Below are positions 1-8,305 of a stretch of 60,670 bases of DNA, in pieces. Position 1 is the stretch's first letter. Each line of letters opens with the position of its first letter. The DNA is from Allorhizocola rhizosphaerae (lineage in GTDB: Bacteria; Actinomycetota; Actinomycetes; Mycobacteriales; Micromonosporaceae). The stretch spans positions 1 through 60,670 of the forward strand of contig NZ_QJUG01000014.1 of NCBI RefSeq assembly GCF_003426775.1. The letters run 5' to 3'. A program made the position numbers and the translations under genes. Below the pieces are notes generated by a model that was not told where the DNA came from, searched no databases, and worked only from the letters and a program-made list of their open reading frames with translations.

Positions 1-85
1 GCGCCGCCCGTAGGGGCCGCGGGTGCTCAGCGCGCCACACGCGCGAGCCGACCGCGCGGGCGCCGCTCGTGGCAGGGCTGGGTGC

Positions 86-781
86 CTAGCGGGCCGTGAC
101 GAACACGCGTGAGGCGACCTCGCGCGGCAGCCGGATCTGGCCCTCGCCCTGGTCGATGCGCACGCTGTCGCGCTCCTGCGCCACGCTGACGGTGGTGCCC
201 GGGTCGATGCCCGCCGCGTGCAGCTGGCGCAGCACCTCGGCGTCGGTCTGCACCGACTCGCAGATGCGCCGCACGACAACCTGCCCGCTCAGACCCGGGA
301 ACGCGAGATTGCGCTCGACCGGCGGCGGCACGGCACCGGACTCGTCTTTGATGGCGACGTCAAGCGCGTCAAGCCCCGGGATCGGGTTGCCGTAAGGCGA
401 GCGGGTCGGCCGGTTGAGCAGCTCATAGACCCGCCGCTCGACGGCGTCGCTCATCACATGCTCCCAGCGGCAGGCCTCCGAGTGGGCCTCCTCATATGGC
501 ATGCCGATCACGTTGACGAGCAGGAGCTCGGCCAGGCGGTGCTTGCGCATCACGGCCACCGCGTGGGCTCGGCCGTTGGCCGTGAGCTCGAGATGCCGGT
601 CGGTCTCGACGACGTTGACCAGCCCGTCGCGCTCCATCCGGGCGACGGTCTGGCTCACCGTCGGCCCGCTCTGGTGCAGCCGCTCGGCGATGCGGGCACG
701 CAGCGGTGGGACACCCTCCTCCTCGAGCTCGAGGATGGTACGCAAGTACATCTCTGTGGTGTCGATCAGATCGTGTGACAT
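86..781 (-). CDS. ideR: Iron-dependent DtxR-family repressor
   Basis: Iron-sensing transcriptional repressor of iron uptake and storage genes. The 231 residues match the IdeR/DmdR1 length. The N-terminal winged helix (about 1-75) carries SGPTVSQTVARMERDG as recognition region. The metal-binding/dimer domain follows to about residue 140, and an SH3-like C-terminal domain completes it. Metal ligands expected for the family are visible: M11, C104, E107 and H108 at the primary site, H81, E85 and H100 at the ancillary site. This is three-domain IdeR rather than a short MntR-type protein. The gene runs toward the window edge, and its downstream neighbour is not visible. Confidence 0.95.
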   Translation of the reverse strand: MSHDLIDTTEMYLRTILELEEEGVPPLRARIAERLHQSGPTVSQTVARMERDGLVNVVETDRHLELTANGRAHAVAVMRKHRLAELLLVNVIGMPYEEAHSEACRWEHVMSDAVERRVYELLNRPTRSPYGNPIPGLDALDVAIKDESGAVPPPVERNLAFPGLSGQVVVRRICESVQTDAEVLRQLHAAGIDPGTTVSVAQERDSVRIDQGEGQIRLPREVASRVFVTAR

Positions 782-851
782 CGCGGCGCCCTCTCCATGC
801 AGCTGGCGGCAATTCTATTGGGTGCCCCCGACAAAACCGTCGTCAGCAGCA

Positions 852-1499
852 TCAAGCCCGCCTGGGCTGCGGATATTCCACGTACGACGCGGCGTTTCGG
901 AGCATGGACTTTCGCAATCGTTTCTCGCCGGTCTCCGCGAGGACCGCTCGCAGGTGCTCGGCCGCCAGCGGGGCGAGCAGGGTGTGCGCGTCGGATTCCG
1001 GGTCCGGCGAGTGGTCGGCCAGCAGCAGCGCGACGTGCTGATGCCAAAACCTGTAAGCGCCTAGGCGGTACCGGTTTCCGGCCGAGGCCGTTTCCGACAT
1101 GCGCGCCAGATCGAGATGGGCCAGCGCGTAGTCGAGATAAGCGGACACGAACGCCTCAAGCCTCCGGGCCGCAGTGGTTTTGCCGTTGGGCCCCAGCGGC
1201 GCGGGTCCAAACAGGATCGCCTCCTGCAGTTCCCGTTCCCGCGCGTCGAGCAGTGCCACCGCCAGGCCCGCCTTGTCGCCGAACCGCCGGAACAGCGTGC
1301 CCTTGCCGACGCCCGCCTCGGCCGCGATCGCGTCCATCGACACGCCGTCGACGCCGTGCTCGCGGAACAGCCTGGCCGCCGCGTCGAGCACGGCCGCCCG
1401 GTTGCGTGCGGCATCGGCCCGTTCCGCGGGCGGGGGTGAGCTACGCAACAACTCAAGCCGCTTGTAATCGGACTGCGGTCCGGTACCGTATGAATCCAT
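852..1499 (-). CDS. TetR-family transcriptional regulator
   Basis: Probable repressor. After a short leader, residues about 28-75 form a TetR HTH (AVLDAAARLFREHGVDGVSMDAIAAEAGVGKGTLFRRFG), quoted here only to identify the fold; the C-terminal ligand domain is not assignable. It is divergent from the rhodanese gene with 38 bp between starts. Two similar palindromes flank this start, one inside the first codons. This suggests autoregulation and raises the possibility that the true start is a little downstream, for example a TTG near codon 15. The ligand is unknown. Confidence 0.88.
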   Translation of the reverse strand: MDSYGTGPQSDYKRLELLRSSPPPAERADAARNRAAVLDAAARLFREHGVDGVSMDAIAAEAGVGKGTLFRRFGDKAGLAVALLDARERELQEAILFGPAPLGPNGKTTAARRLEAFVSAYLDYALAHLDLARMSETASAGNRYRLGAYRFWHQHVALLLADHSPDPESDAHTLLAPLAAEHLRAVLAETGEKRLRKSMLRNAASYVEYPQPRRA

Positions 1500-1519
1500 A
1501 ACCGGACTGTAGTCCAGAT
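1466..1519. promoter_or_regulatory. Paired TetR-type operator between tetR and rhodanese gene
   Basis: Two related inverted repeats: CGGACTGCGGTCCG at 1469-1482 and CGGACTGTAGTCCA at 1503-1516, 34 bp apart, between the divergent TetR and rhodanese starts. Each has CGGAC/GTCC(G) arms around a 4-nt centre. Paired palindromes in a divergent promoter are typical TetR sites. I infer that the adjacent regulator binds here and controls both genes. Confidence 0.6.
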
Positions 1520-1537
1520 CGAACCAAGGGAGAAACC

Positions 1538-1861
1538 ATGACCACCCCTCTCATTACCCGGGAAGAGCTGCGCGCGGCCATCGAGGCCGGCGGGGTCACC
1601 GTCGTCGACGCGCTCGGCGGGGATTACTACGCGAAGCAGCACCTGCCCGGCGCGATCCCGCTGATCGAGGCCGACGTCGCGGCCCAGGCCGCCCGGCTGC
1701 TCCCGGACCGGGGCGCGGCCATCGTGACGTACTGCTCCAACATCGCCTGCCCCAACAGCGAGCGGGTCGCCCAGCGCTTGCTCGCGCTCGGCTACACCAA
1801 CGTCCGTAAATATCGCGAGGGTATTGAGGACTGGACAGCCGCCGGGTTGGCGACCGAATAA
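1538..1861 (+). CDS. Single-domain rhodanese-like sulfurtransferase
   Basis: 107 residues forming one rhodanese domain. The LPGAI motif (36-40) and the loop YCSNIACPNS supply a candidate catalytic cysteine C66, with a second cysteine C71. Such proteins carry persulfide sulfur and act in the cytosol on thiosulfate or low-molecular-weight thiols. Start ATG is preceded by GGGAG (about 1529-1533). It probably answers to the divergent TetR regulator, so an inducible sulfur or redox role is likely. The exact donor and acceptor cannot be read from sequence. Confidence 0.88.
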   Translation: MTTPLITREELRAAIEAGGVTVVDALGGDYYAKQHLPGAIPLIEADVAAQAARLLPDRGAAIVTYCSNIACPNSERVAQRLLALGYTNVRKYREGIEDWTAAGLATE

Positions 1862-1954
1862 ATGGATTGACCTGCCCGTAGTACCCCTACTGAGGTACAA
1901 AACAGATAAGTCCGGAAAGTCCGGAAGCGGAAGTGGCCGGAAGGGCAAGGAACC

Positions 1955-2770
1955 GTGAACGAGACATGGCAGAACATGCTCAACCAATTGGGCACTTGGT
2001 CTCTCAGGGCGCTGGGCTTCCTCGCGATACTCATTGTTGGTTGGATTATCGCGAAGATCCTGGGTCGTGTGGTTGACCGGGTGCTGGCCCGGGTCGGGTT
2101 CAACCGGCTCGCGGACCGCACCCAGATGCGGAGGTGGACCGGCAGATACGAGCCGAGCGGCCTGGTCGGCAAGCTGGTGTACTACACAGCGTTGCTGTTC
2201 ACGTTCCAGATCGCGTTCAACGTGTTCGGCCCGAACCCGGTCAGCAATGTGATCAACACGATTATCGCGTGGTTGCCCAGGCTGCTGGTCGCCGTTGTGA
2301 TCACGATCGTGGCGGTGGCCATCGCCAACGCCGTGTTCGACATCGTGGCCAACGCGCTGTCGCAGTTCCCGTACGGCCGGTTCCTGGCCCGTGCGGCGCA
2401 GGTGGTCATCATCGCGCTGGGTGCGATCGCCGCGCTCAACCAGATCGGGATCGCGACCGCCGTCACCCTGCCGGTGCTCATCACCGTGCTGGCCACGATC
2501 GGTGGCATCCTCATCGTCGGCCTGGGTGGTGGTCTCATCCAGCCGATGCGCGAACGCTGGGAGCGCATGCTCAACCGCGCGGAGGGCGAGACCCGGCGCA
2601 TGGCCGAGACTCGCACACAGGAGGCGACCATGAAGCCGGCCGGGGATCGGATGTCGCAACCCGCATACACGGGCACGGGGACACAGGCCCGCGATGTCAA
2701 GCCGGGCACCGCGACCACGACCCCGACCGCTGAGCAACTGCGCGACCAGGCGCGGGGGCGCAGGTCGTGA
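1955..2770 (+). CDS. Mechanosensitive-channel-like TM-helix membrane protein
   Basis: 271-residue integral membrane protein with about four to five hydrophobic helices (roughly 12-32, 68-90, 105-130, 145-165, 175-200). It has the small amphipathic TM_helix repeat pattern seen at the N-terminus of MscS-like proteins. It lacks the MscS beta domain and ends in a hydrophilic tail of about 70 residues rich in Thr, Arg and Ala. GTG start follows AAGGAACC. Function is inferred as a small conductance or osmotic membrane protein; true channel activity is uncertain. Its end abuts the degenerate ArsR gene on the opposite strand. Confidence 0.78.
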   Translation: MNETWQNMLNQLGTWSLRALGFLAILIVGWIIAKILGRVVDRVLARVGFNRLADRTQMRRWTGRYEPSGLVGKLVYYTALLFTFQIAFNVFGPNPVSNVINTIIAWLPRLLVAVVITIVAVAIANAVFDIVANALSQFPYGRFLARAAQVVIIALGAIAALNQIGIATAVTLPVLITVLATIGGILIVGLGGGLIQPMRERWERMLNRAEGETRRMAETRTQEATMKPAGDRMSQPAYTGTGTQARDVKPGTATTTPTAEQLRDQARGRRS

Positions 2771-3157
2771 CCCACGCTGGATGCCTTCGGCCAGGCGCTT
2801 GATCCGGGCGAGCCGGCGATCCCATTCGTCGGCGAGCCCGGCCAACCAATGTGCCGTCGCCGCCAACTGTTGCGATTGGACGGTGTAGCGCACTTCGCGG
2901 CGGCTCCGCTCGTGTGTCACCAGGTCGGCCGACTCCAGCATCTTGCGGTGCTTGAGCACGGCCTGCCTGGTGACCGGCAGCTGTGCGGCCGGCGCCGTGG
3001 CCGTCGCCTCGCCAAGCGCCGCAAGGGTGTCGAGCACCTGGCGCCGGGGCGGATCGGCCATCGCCGTGGCCGTCGCCTCGCCAAGCGCCGCGAGGGTGTC
3101 GAGCACCTGGCGCCGGGGCGGATCGGCCAGCGCCGCGAGCACGCCCTCAACTGTCAC
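2768..3157 (-). pseudogene. Degenerate ArsR-family regulator with internal 69-bp duplication
   Basis: Recognisable as an ArsR/winged-helix repressor of the kind paired with SRPBCC proteins: VTRQAVLKH, VRYTVQSQQL, WDRRLARIKRLAEG. Codons 11-33 and 34-56 are near-identical copies of a 23-codon unit (ADPPRRQVLDTLAALGEATA...), so the first helices are duplicated. After about codon 128 no stop occurs: the frame stays open antisense through the neighbouring genes to about 1061, so the natural 3' end has been lost. The GTG start overlaps the stop of the SRPBCC remnant. I read it as a decayed gene; a still-active protein with a nonsense tail cannot be excluded. Confidence 0.75.
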
Positions 3158-3376
3158 TCGTCAGATTTTCCGCACGCTGCTTGAGCTCGTTAAGCTCGTG
3201 CTCCCATCCGCCCGTGTTGTCCTCGGCCGCCTTGCGGCGCGCCTCTTCGGGCGCGTCGAGCTCGTCGACCCCGCTGTGGTCGACGTCGTGACCAATTCCA
3301 CCAGGTGGGGCTCGGTGACCAGCTCCCGGACACGGTCGAGCGAGGCGGCGATCGTCACGTGTCGTTCGATCCGCAT
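3147..3376 (-). pseudogene. Internally deleted SRPBCC/AHSA1-like gene
   Basis: The first about 25 codons (MRIERHVTIAASLDRVRELV) match the start of an AHSA1/SRPBCC protein. A different frame then gives the typical C-terminus (DAPEEARRKAAEDNTGGW, then HELNELK) and stops at 3147-3149. Roughly 70-80 central codons expected for the fold are missing and the two ends are out of frame. The stop overlaps the ArsR start, as in intact SRPBCC-ArsR pairs, so the pair was an operon before decay. Confidence 0.8.
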
Positions 3377-3388
3377 GCCATCAAGGTG

Positions 3389-6094
3389 TCACATGTGCAA
3401 CCCTGGAGTTGCACTTCTCATTCGGCGGGGTCCGGTGTCCGGCCGTGCGGCGGCGCCAGGCTCGTCCAGCTGGCCCGTTGCGTCCAGCACCGTCCAGCCG
3501 TCGGCGTGCACGAGCACCGGGTTGAGGGTGAGCCGCTTGAGCCGCGGCACCTCATCGGCGAACTGTCCAATCCGGACCAGCAGCTCCGCGAGCGCGTCCA
3601 GGTCCATGCCGTCGAGCAGCCGGGCCGCCTTCGGGGCACGCACCAGCGACGCGGCATCGCGATCGGTCAGCGGCGCCGCCCGCCACGCCCGGTCGCCCAC
3701 CAGCTCGCCCACCGGCCCGCCCAGCCCGAACCCGACCACCGGCCCGAACGCCGGATCGTCGAGCGCCTCGACCACGCACGCCACCCCCGGCGGCGCCATG
3801 CCCTGCACCACGACCTCGTGCCCAAAGAGCCCTCGCAGATCGGCGTAGGCGTCGCGTACCAGCTCCGCCGACCCCAGGTTGAGCCGCACCGCGCCCAGGT
3901 CTATCCGATGTGGATGGTCGATGGCCTTGAGCGCCACCGGCAAACCGAGCTCCTCCGCCGCGGCGACCGCCTGCTCCGCGCTCCTCGCTCTCCTCGATTC
4001 CTTTGTGGGTACGCCATAAGCGCGCAGCAATTCGTCGATAGCGCCTTCTTCGGGAGGATGGACCGGGGCGGGCAGCTGTCCGGCAGGCTCACGCAACCAG
4101 GCCGCCCGGCGGATGGCGTGGGTGAGCGCGCGGATCGCCTCCTCCACCGAGCGATAGGTGGGCACACCCGCGGGCCCATCGCCGAACAGATAGGTTGCCA
4201 CCACTGGTTTGTCGCCCCCGGCCACGGCCCCCGCCAGCGCGTCGGCAAACGGCGTGAAGTCCACCTCCGCCATCGGCCCGGTCGGCAACGGCGGCGCCAC
4301 GACGATGACCAGCGCATCGGCGTCGTCACTGTGCAAAGTGGACCGGACAGCCTCGGCCAGCTCGGCCGGTGTCGCCCCGGCGCCCACCGAACCCACCCGG
4401 CCCACCCGCAGCCCCGCCTTGCGCGCCCGCGCACTGGCCAGCGCCGCGAGCGAGAAGGCGTTGCTCACGATCCCGACCCGGTCACCGGTCGGCAGCGGCT
4501 GGCTGTCCAGCAGTTCGGCCACATCGAACAACTCCGCGACCGTGTCCACCTCGATCACGCCCGACCGTGCCCGCAACGCCTCCATCGCCGAGGTGTCCAA
4601 AGTGGACTCCTGCAGGCCGGTCTCGTATGCAAGTGACGAATCGCGGCGGTCTGCCCCTGCCACAGCACCGCCAAGCGATGCGTCACCAGCACCCGCCAGC
4701 ACGATGATGGGCTTGCGCCGCCCCACCGCCCGCGCGATGCGCGAGAACTTGCGCGGGTTGCCAAACGTCTCCAGGTACATGGCTATTACATCGGTGTCGG
4801 GGTCGTCGGCCCAAAATTGCAGCAGGTCGTTGCCTGACACATCGGCCCGCCGCCCCACGCTCACGAAACTGGACATGCCCAGCCCGCGCCGGTCGGCCTC
4901 GGCCAGCAACTGCAGCCCCAGCGGCCCGGACTGGCAGAACAGCGCCACCCGGCCCGTCAGGCCCGTGCCCCGGGGCAGGTGCGGCACGAGCGTCACGTTG
5001 AGCGGAACCGTGTTGTTGGCCAACCCCAGACTCGCCGGCCCGATCACCCGCATGCCCGCCTGCCGGGCCTGCTGCACCAGCTCGTGCCGCCGTGCCGGAT
5101 CGAGATCGGTTATCACGAGCAACCCGTGCACGCCCGCAGCGGCGGCATCCGCCACCACCTCCGGAACGGACCCCGGAGGCACCGCCACCACCGCCAAATC
5201 AGCCGCCCCCGCGCCGCCCGCCTCGCCCCCTCGCCCCGCCGCCTCTCCGCCGGAGTCCGCCGCGTCTGCGCCGGAGTCCAGTGCGTGGTCGCCGGAGCCC
5301 GCCGCGTCTGCGCCCGAGTCCAGTGCGTGGTCGCCGGAGCCCAGCGCGTGGCCGCGCGACCCCTCGCTGCGACTCGCCACCCCTCCGGCGGGGCTCTCCC
5401 CGGGCGCCATCACGTCGATCGGGCCGGGGAAGCCGCTGGCGCGCAGGTGTGCCAGCAGCGCCGCGCCCACACCCCGCCCCGTGCGGCTCGCGCCATAGAC
5501 CGCTATGCGCGACGGGCGCATCAGGCGGGCCACCGACCGGGCCTCCGTGCGATGCTCCCGCTCCCATTGCACGGCAAGCGACCGCTCGGTCTGCGCCACC
5601 GGGAACGTCAAGTGCACCACACCATCCGCGTAGCGCCGACTCACCTCATATCCAGCGTCGGCGAACACCTTGAGCATGGCCGAATTCGCGGGCAGCACCT
5701 CGGCCACGAACCGCTCGATGCCCGCCTCGCGCGCCGCTGCGGCGAGGTGCTCCAGTAGCACCGAGCCGACGCCGCGCCTCTGGTATGCGTCCGCGACCAC
5801 GAACGCCACCTCAGCGTCGGCCGCCGCCTCGCCGAGCCGCTCGTAGCGCCCGACCGCGATCAGGTCGTCGCCCGCCGCAACCACCAACGCCTCCCGGTCG
5901 CGATGGTCCACGTTGACGAACCGGTGCAGGTCGCGCGCCGGAATCCGGGGATAGGGCGAAAAGTAGCGCATATAACGCGTCCGCTCGGAGAACCGGCTGT
6001 GCATGGCCACGACCGCATCGGCGTCCGACGGCTCGATCGGTCGCAAGTGGACCGTCATGCCATCGGCGAGCAATACATCCGCCGCCCGGCTCAT
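3389..6094 (-). CDS. GNAT acetyltransferase fused to NDP-forming acyl-CoA-synthetase-like domains (Pat type)
   Basis: 901-residue protein lysine acetyltransferase candidate. An N-terminal GNAT domain (about 1-170, acetyl-CoA loop VADAYQRRGVGSVLLEHL) is followed by a CoA-binding Rossmann domain (from about 185, IAVYGASRTGRGVG), a succinyl-CoA-ligase-like domain with FCQSGPLG, and an ATP-grasp region (EELGLPVALKAID). This matches the large Pat proteins that acetylate acyl-CoA synthetases. It lies downstream of acuC, the cognate deacetylase. The ATG at 6094 is preferred because GGGAGG lies four bases upstream. The CoA-binding domain holds an insertion of about 60 residues with 14-residue repeats. 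The ligase part is often regulatory rather than catalytic. Confidence 0.88.
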   Translation of the reverse strand: MSRAADVLLADGMTVHLRPIEPSDADAVVAMHSRFSERTRYMRYFSPYPRIPARDLHRFVNVDHRDREALVVAAGDDLIAVGRYERLGEAAADAEVAFVVADAYQRRGVGSVLLEHLAAAAREAGIERFVAEVLPANSAMLKVFADAGYEVSRRYADGVVHLTFPVAQTERSLAVQWEREHRTEARSVARLMRPSRIAVYGASRTGRGVGAALLAHLRASGFPGPIDVMAPGESPAGGVASRSEGSRGHALGSGDHALDSGADAAGSGDHALDSGADAADSGGEAAGRGGEAGGAGAADLAVVAVPPGSVPEVVADAAAAGVHGLLVITDLDPARRHELVQQARQAGMRVIGPASLGLANNTVPLNVTLVPHLPRGTGLTGRVALFCQSGPLGLQLLAEADRRGLGMSSFVSVGRRADVSGNDLLQFWADDPDTDVIAMYLETFGNPRKFSRIARAVGRRKPIIVLAGAGDASLGGAVAGADRRDSSLAYETGLQESTLDTSAMEALRARSGVIEVDTVAELFDVAELLDSQPLPTGDRVGIVSNAFSLAALASARARKAGLRVGRVGSVGAGATPAELAEAVRSTLHSDDADALVIVVAPPLPTGPMAEVDFTPFADALAGAVAGGDKPVVATYLFGDGPAGVPTYRSVEEAIRALTHAIRRAAWLREPAGQLPAPVHPPEEGAIDELLRAYGVPTKESRRARSAEQAVAAAEELGLPVALKAIDHPHRIDLGAVRLNLGSAELVRDAYADLRGLFGHEVVVQGMAPPGVACVVEALDDPAFGPVVGFGLGGPVGELVGDRAWRAAPLTDRDAASLVRAPKAARLLDGMDLDALAELLVRIGQFADEVPRLKRLTLNPVLVHADGWTVLDATGQLDEPGAAARPDTGPRRMRSATPGLHM
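5259..5342 (-). repeat. 42-bp in-frame tandem repeat inside pat
   Basis: Two copies of a 42-bp unit (starts 5259 and 5301) encode the repeated 14-mer GSGDHALDSGADAA. It sits within a Gly/Ala/Asp-rich stretch in the CoA-binding domain, between DVMAPGESPAGG and DLAVVAVPPG. Degenerate partial copies flank it. The unit is a multiple of three, so the frame is kept. Confidence 0.85.
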
Positions 6095-6112
6095 GTCACC
6101 TCCCACACTCAT

Positions 6113-6294
6113 CGCACCCTCGCGCCGTCGGGAGCCACTCACCGGCCGGGCATCGGCTCACGGTCGGCCTCGGGCGCCTTCCCGGCTCACCGCACCCTCG
6201 CGCCGTCGGGAGCCACTCACCGGCCGGGCATCGGCTCACGGCCGGCCTCGGGCGCCTTCCCGGCTCACCGCACCCTCGCACCGTCGGGAGCCAC
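6113..6294. repeat. 78-bp tandem repeat between acuC and pat
   Basis: Units start at 6113, 6191 and 6269 (CGCACCCTCG...): two full copies and about 26 bp of a third, with only one or two differences between them. They fill most of the 283-bp gap between acuC and pat, just upstream of the pat ribosome-binding site. No convincing reading frame is conserved in them. Confidence 0.9.
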
Positions 6295-6377
6295 CCGCTC
6301 CCGGAGGCTCCACCTGCCCCCACAACTTTTCCCCACGGCCGGAATCCCTAACTTCCCCCCACCCACCAACCGAGCAA

Positions 6378-7556
6378 TTAGTCCCGGGCATCCAACGGAT
6401 CCAGCGCGAAGAACGGAAACACCGCCTGCCGCGTCGCGAGGATCGCCCGGTCGAGCGGGTCGTCGCCGCCGACCCCGGGCTGCCACGGCTCGAACGAGAC
6501 GTCGCCGTCATCGGTCAGCCGCAGCGGCACGTCCCGCCCGGGAAAACGCTTGCGCGCCAAAGCCCGCCACCCCGGCGGCGTGAGCGTGAGCGGATCGAGC
6601 GGGTCGCCGGTCACCAGCGCCAGCAGGTGCGTCCATGTGCGCGGCACGACCTCCATCAGCGCGTAACCCCCGCCGCCCGTGGCCACCAGTTTGCCCTCGC
6701 ACAGCTCGTCGGCCAGCGCCCGCACGGCCAGTGCCGCGGCGCGCTGCCCGTCGACCGTGAGCCGCAGGTTGGCCAGCGGGTCGCGGGCATGCGTATCGGC
6801 GCCCGCCTGCAGCACCACGATCTGCGGCCGGAACGCACGCAGCACGCTCGGCACCACCGCGTGGAACGCCCGCAGCCACCCACTGTCGCGGGTGCCCGCC
6901 GGAAGCGCCACGTTGACCGCGGACCCCGGGGCTTCGGGACCTCCCGTCTCCTGGGCGAACCCCGTGCCCGGGAACAGCGAGAGCGGGCTCTCGTGCAGGC
7001 TGACGGTCAGCACCCGGGCATCGTTGGCGAAGATCTCCTGCACCCCGTCGCCGTGATGCACGTCGATGTCGATATAGGCCACCCGCTCCGCGCCCGCCTC
7101 CAGCAGGTCGGCGATGCCCACGGCCGGGTCGTTGTAGACGCAGAACCCGGCGGCCCGCGCGGGCATGGCGTGGTGGAGCCCGCCGGACACGTTGACCGCG
7201 CGCTGCGCCTCGCCGGACCAGACGGCCCGCGCCGCCGCCACGGTCGCCCCGGCCACCAGGGCCGAGATCTCGTGCATGTGGTCGAACACCGGGTTGTCGG
7301 CCGTGTTGAGCCCCCACCCCTGGAAGAACGGGTCATCGGGCGCGACCTTCACCACCTCGATGTAGTCGGCCCGGTGCACCCGCAGCAGCTCCGCCTCTGT
7401 GGCGGGCACGGGCGCCCGCACGGCCACCCCGGGCCGGTCGAGCACGCCCAGCTCACGGGCCAGCGCGATGGTCAACTCCACCCGCACCGGGTCGAGCGGG
7501 TGATCGCCGAGATCATATTTAAGCAGCTCGTCGCTCCACATCACCACGGACTTCAT
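6378..7556 (-). CDS. acuC: AcuC-type zinc-dependent protein deacetylase
   Basis: 392-residue class I/II histone-deacetylase-fold enzyme that removes acetyl groups from lysines, classically of acetyl-CoA synthetase. Visible: GGLHHAMP with the catalytic His pair, DIDVHHGDG supplying Asp and His zinc ligands, the second zinc Asp in QAGADTHARDPL, and a glycine-rich GGGGYAL near the end. Start ATG at 7556 overlaps the upstream sulfurtransferase stop by ATGA, indicating translational coupling. Together with the downstream Pat-type acetyltransferase it forms a reversible acylation pair controlling central carbon enzymes. Confidence 0.93.
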   Translation of the reverse strand: MKSVVMWSDELLKYDLGDHPLDPVRVELTIALARELGVLDRPGVAVRAPVPATEAELLRVHRADYIEVVKVAPDDPFFQGWGLNTADNPVFDHMHEISALVAGATVAAARAVWSGEAQRAVNVSGGLHHAMPARAAGFCVYNDPAVGIADLLEAGAERVAYIDIDVHHGDGVQEIFANDARVLTVSLHESPLSLFPGTGFAQETGGPEAPGSAVNVALPAGTRDSGWLRAFHAVVPSVLRAFRPQIVVLQAGADTHARDPLANLRLTVDGQRAAALAVRALADELCEGKLVATGGGGYALMEVVPRTWTHLLALVTGDPLDPLTLTPPGWRALARKRFPGRDVPLRLTDDGDVSFEPWQPGVGGDDPLDRAILATRQAVFPFFALDPLDARD

Positions 7557-8305
7557 CGCTCGTCCCCTGTCGCGATCGGACGGTCGGGATCGGTGATCCA
7601 CTCACTCCACGAGCCCACGTAGAGCGCGGCATCGTCGCGCCCCGCCTCGTGCAGCGCGAGGATGGTGTGCGCCGCCGTGACACCGGACCCGCAGTAGGCC
7701 CCGATCTCTTTGGCGCCCAGGGGAAGCGCGGCCTGCCCGACAGCGACGAGAGAAGCGTATGGCAGGTTGCGCGCCCCGGGGATGTGCCCGGCCACCGGGT
7801 CGATGGGCTCGGTCTCGCCCCGGAACCGCTCGGGCGCCCGCGCGTCGAGCAGCACGCCCTCCTTTGCCACGCGTGCCGCGTCATCAGCGCTCAGCACGGG
7901 CATGCCACCGGGCCTGACCACAAAGTCAGACCCAGCTTCGACCGGCCCATCCCAGGCTGGAAACCCGCCCTCCAAAACGAACACCTCGGGGTGCCCGGCC
8001 CACCGCAGCGTCCACCAGGCCCGCGCGGCCGCCATGCCGTCGCCGTAGTCGTAGACGACCACCGGCCGGCCGGCCTGCACCCCCGCCCGCCGCAGCACCC
8101 TTTGCAGCGCAGGCGGATCGGGCAGTGGATGGCGCCCGCCCGCGCCTGGCGGCCCGCACATCTCCTCCAGATCCACGAACACCGCGCCGGGGATGTGCCC
8201 GGCAAGGTAGTCATCGATGGCCGGCGGCCCGCCGAGGCGCCAGCGCACATCGAGAATCGTCGCCCGCTCGGGAATAGCCGAAGCGGCAATCAAAGCTCGT
8301 CCCAC
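7553..8305 (-). CDS. Two-domain thiosulfate/3-mercaptopyruvate sulfurtransferase
   Basis: About 250 residues with tandem rhodanese domains. The N-terminal domain has LDVRW and HIPGAVFVDL; the C-terminal catalytic domain has LLDARAPERFRGETEPIDP, HIPGARN and the active loop YCGSGVTAA with the catalytic Cys. CGSGVTA is closer to mercaptopyruvate-type than CRKGVT rhodaneses, but donor preference cannot be fixed. GTG at 8305 overlaps DUF402 by 16 bp; a TTG at 8293 overlapping its stop (TTGA) is an alternative. It is coupled to acuC by ATGA. Confidence 0.88.
   Translation of the reverse strand: MGRALIAASAIPERATILDVRWRLGGPPAIDDYLAGHIPGAVFVDLEEMCGPPGAGGRHPLPDPPALQRVLRRAGVQAGRPVVVYDYGDGMAAARAWWTLRWAGHPEVFVLEGGFPAWDGPVEAGSDFVVRPGGMPVLSADDAARVAKEGVLLDARAPERFRGETEPIDPVAGHIPGARNLPYASLVAVGQAALPLGAKEIGAYCGSGVTAAHTILALHEAGRDDAALYVGSWSEWITDPDRPIATGDER

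Noticed and set aside
1061-3157. 698-codon open frame on the minus strand beginning with ArsR sequence
   Set aside because: Only the first about 128 codons look like protein; the rest is antisense to the rhodanese and channel genes and reflects GC-driven lack of stops.
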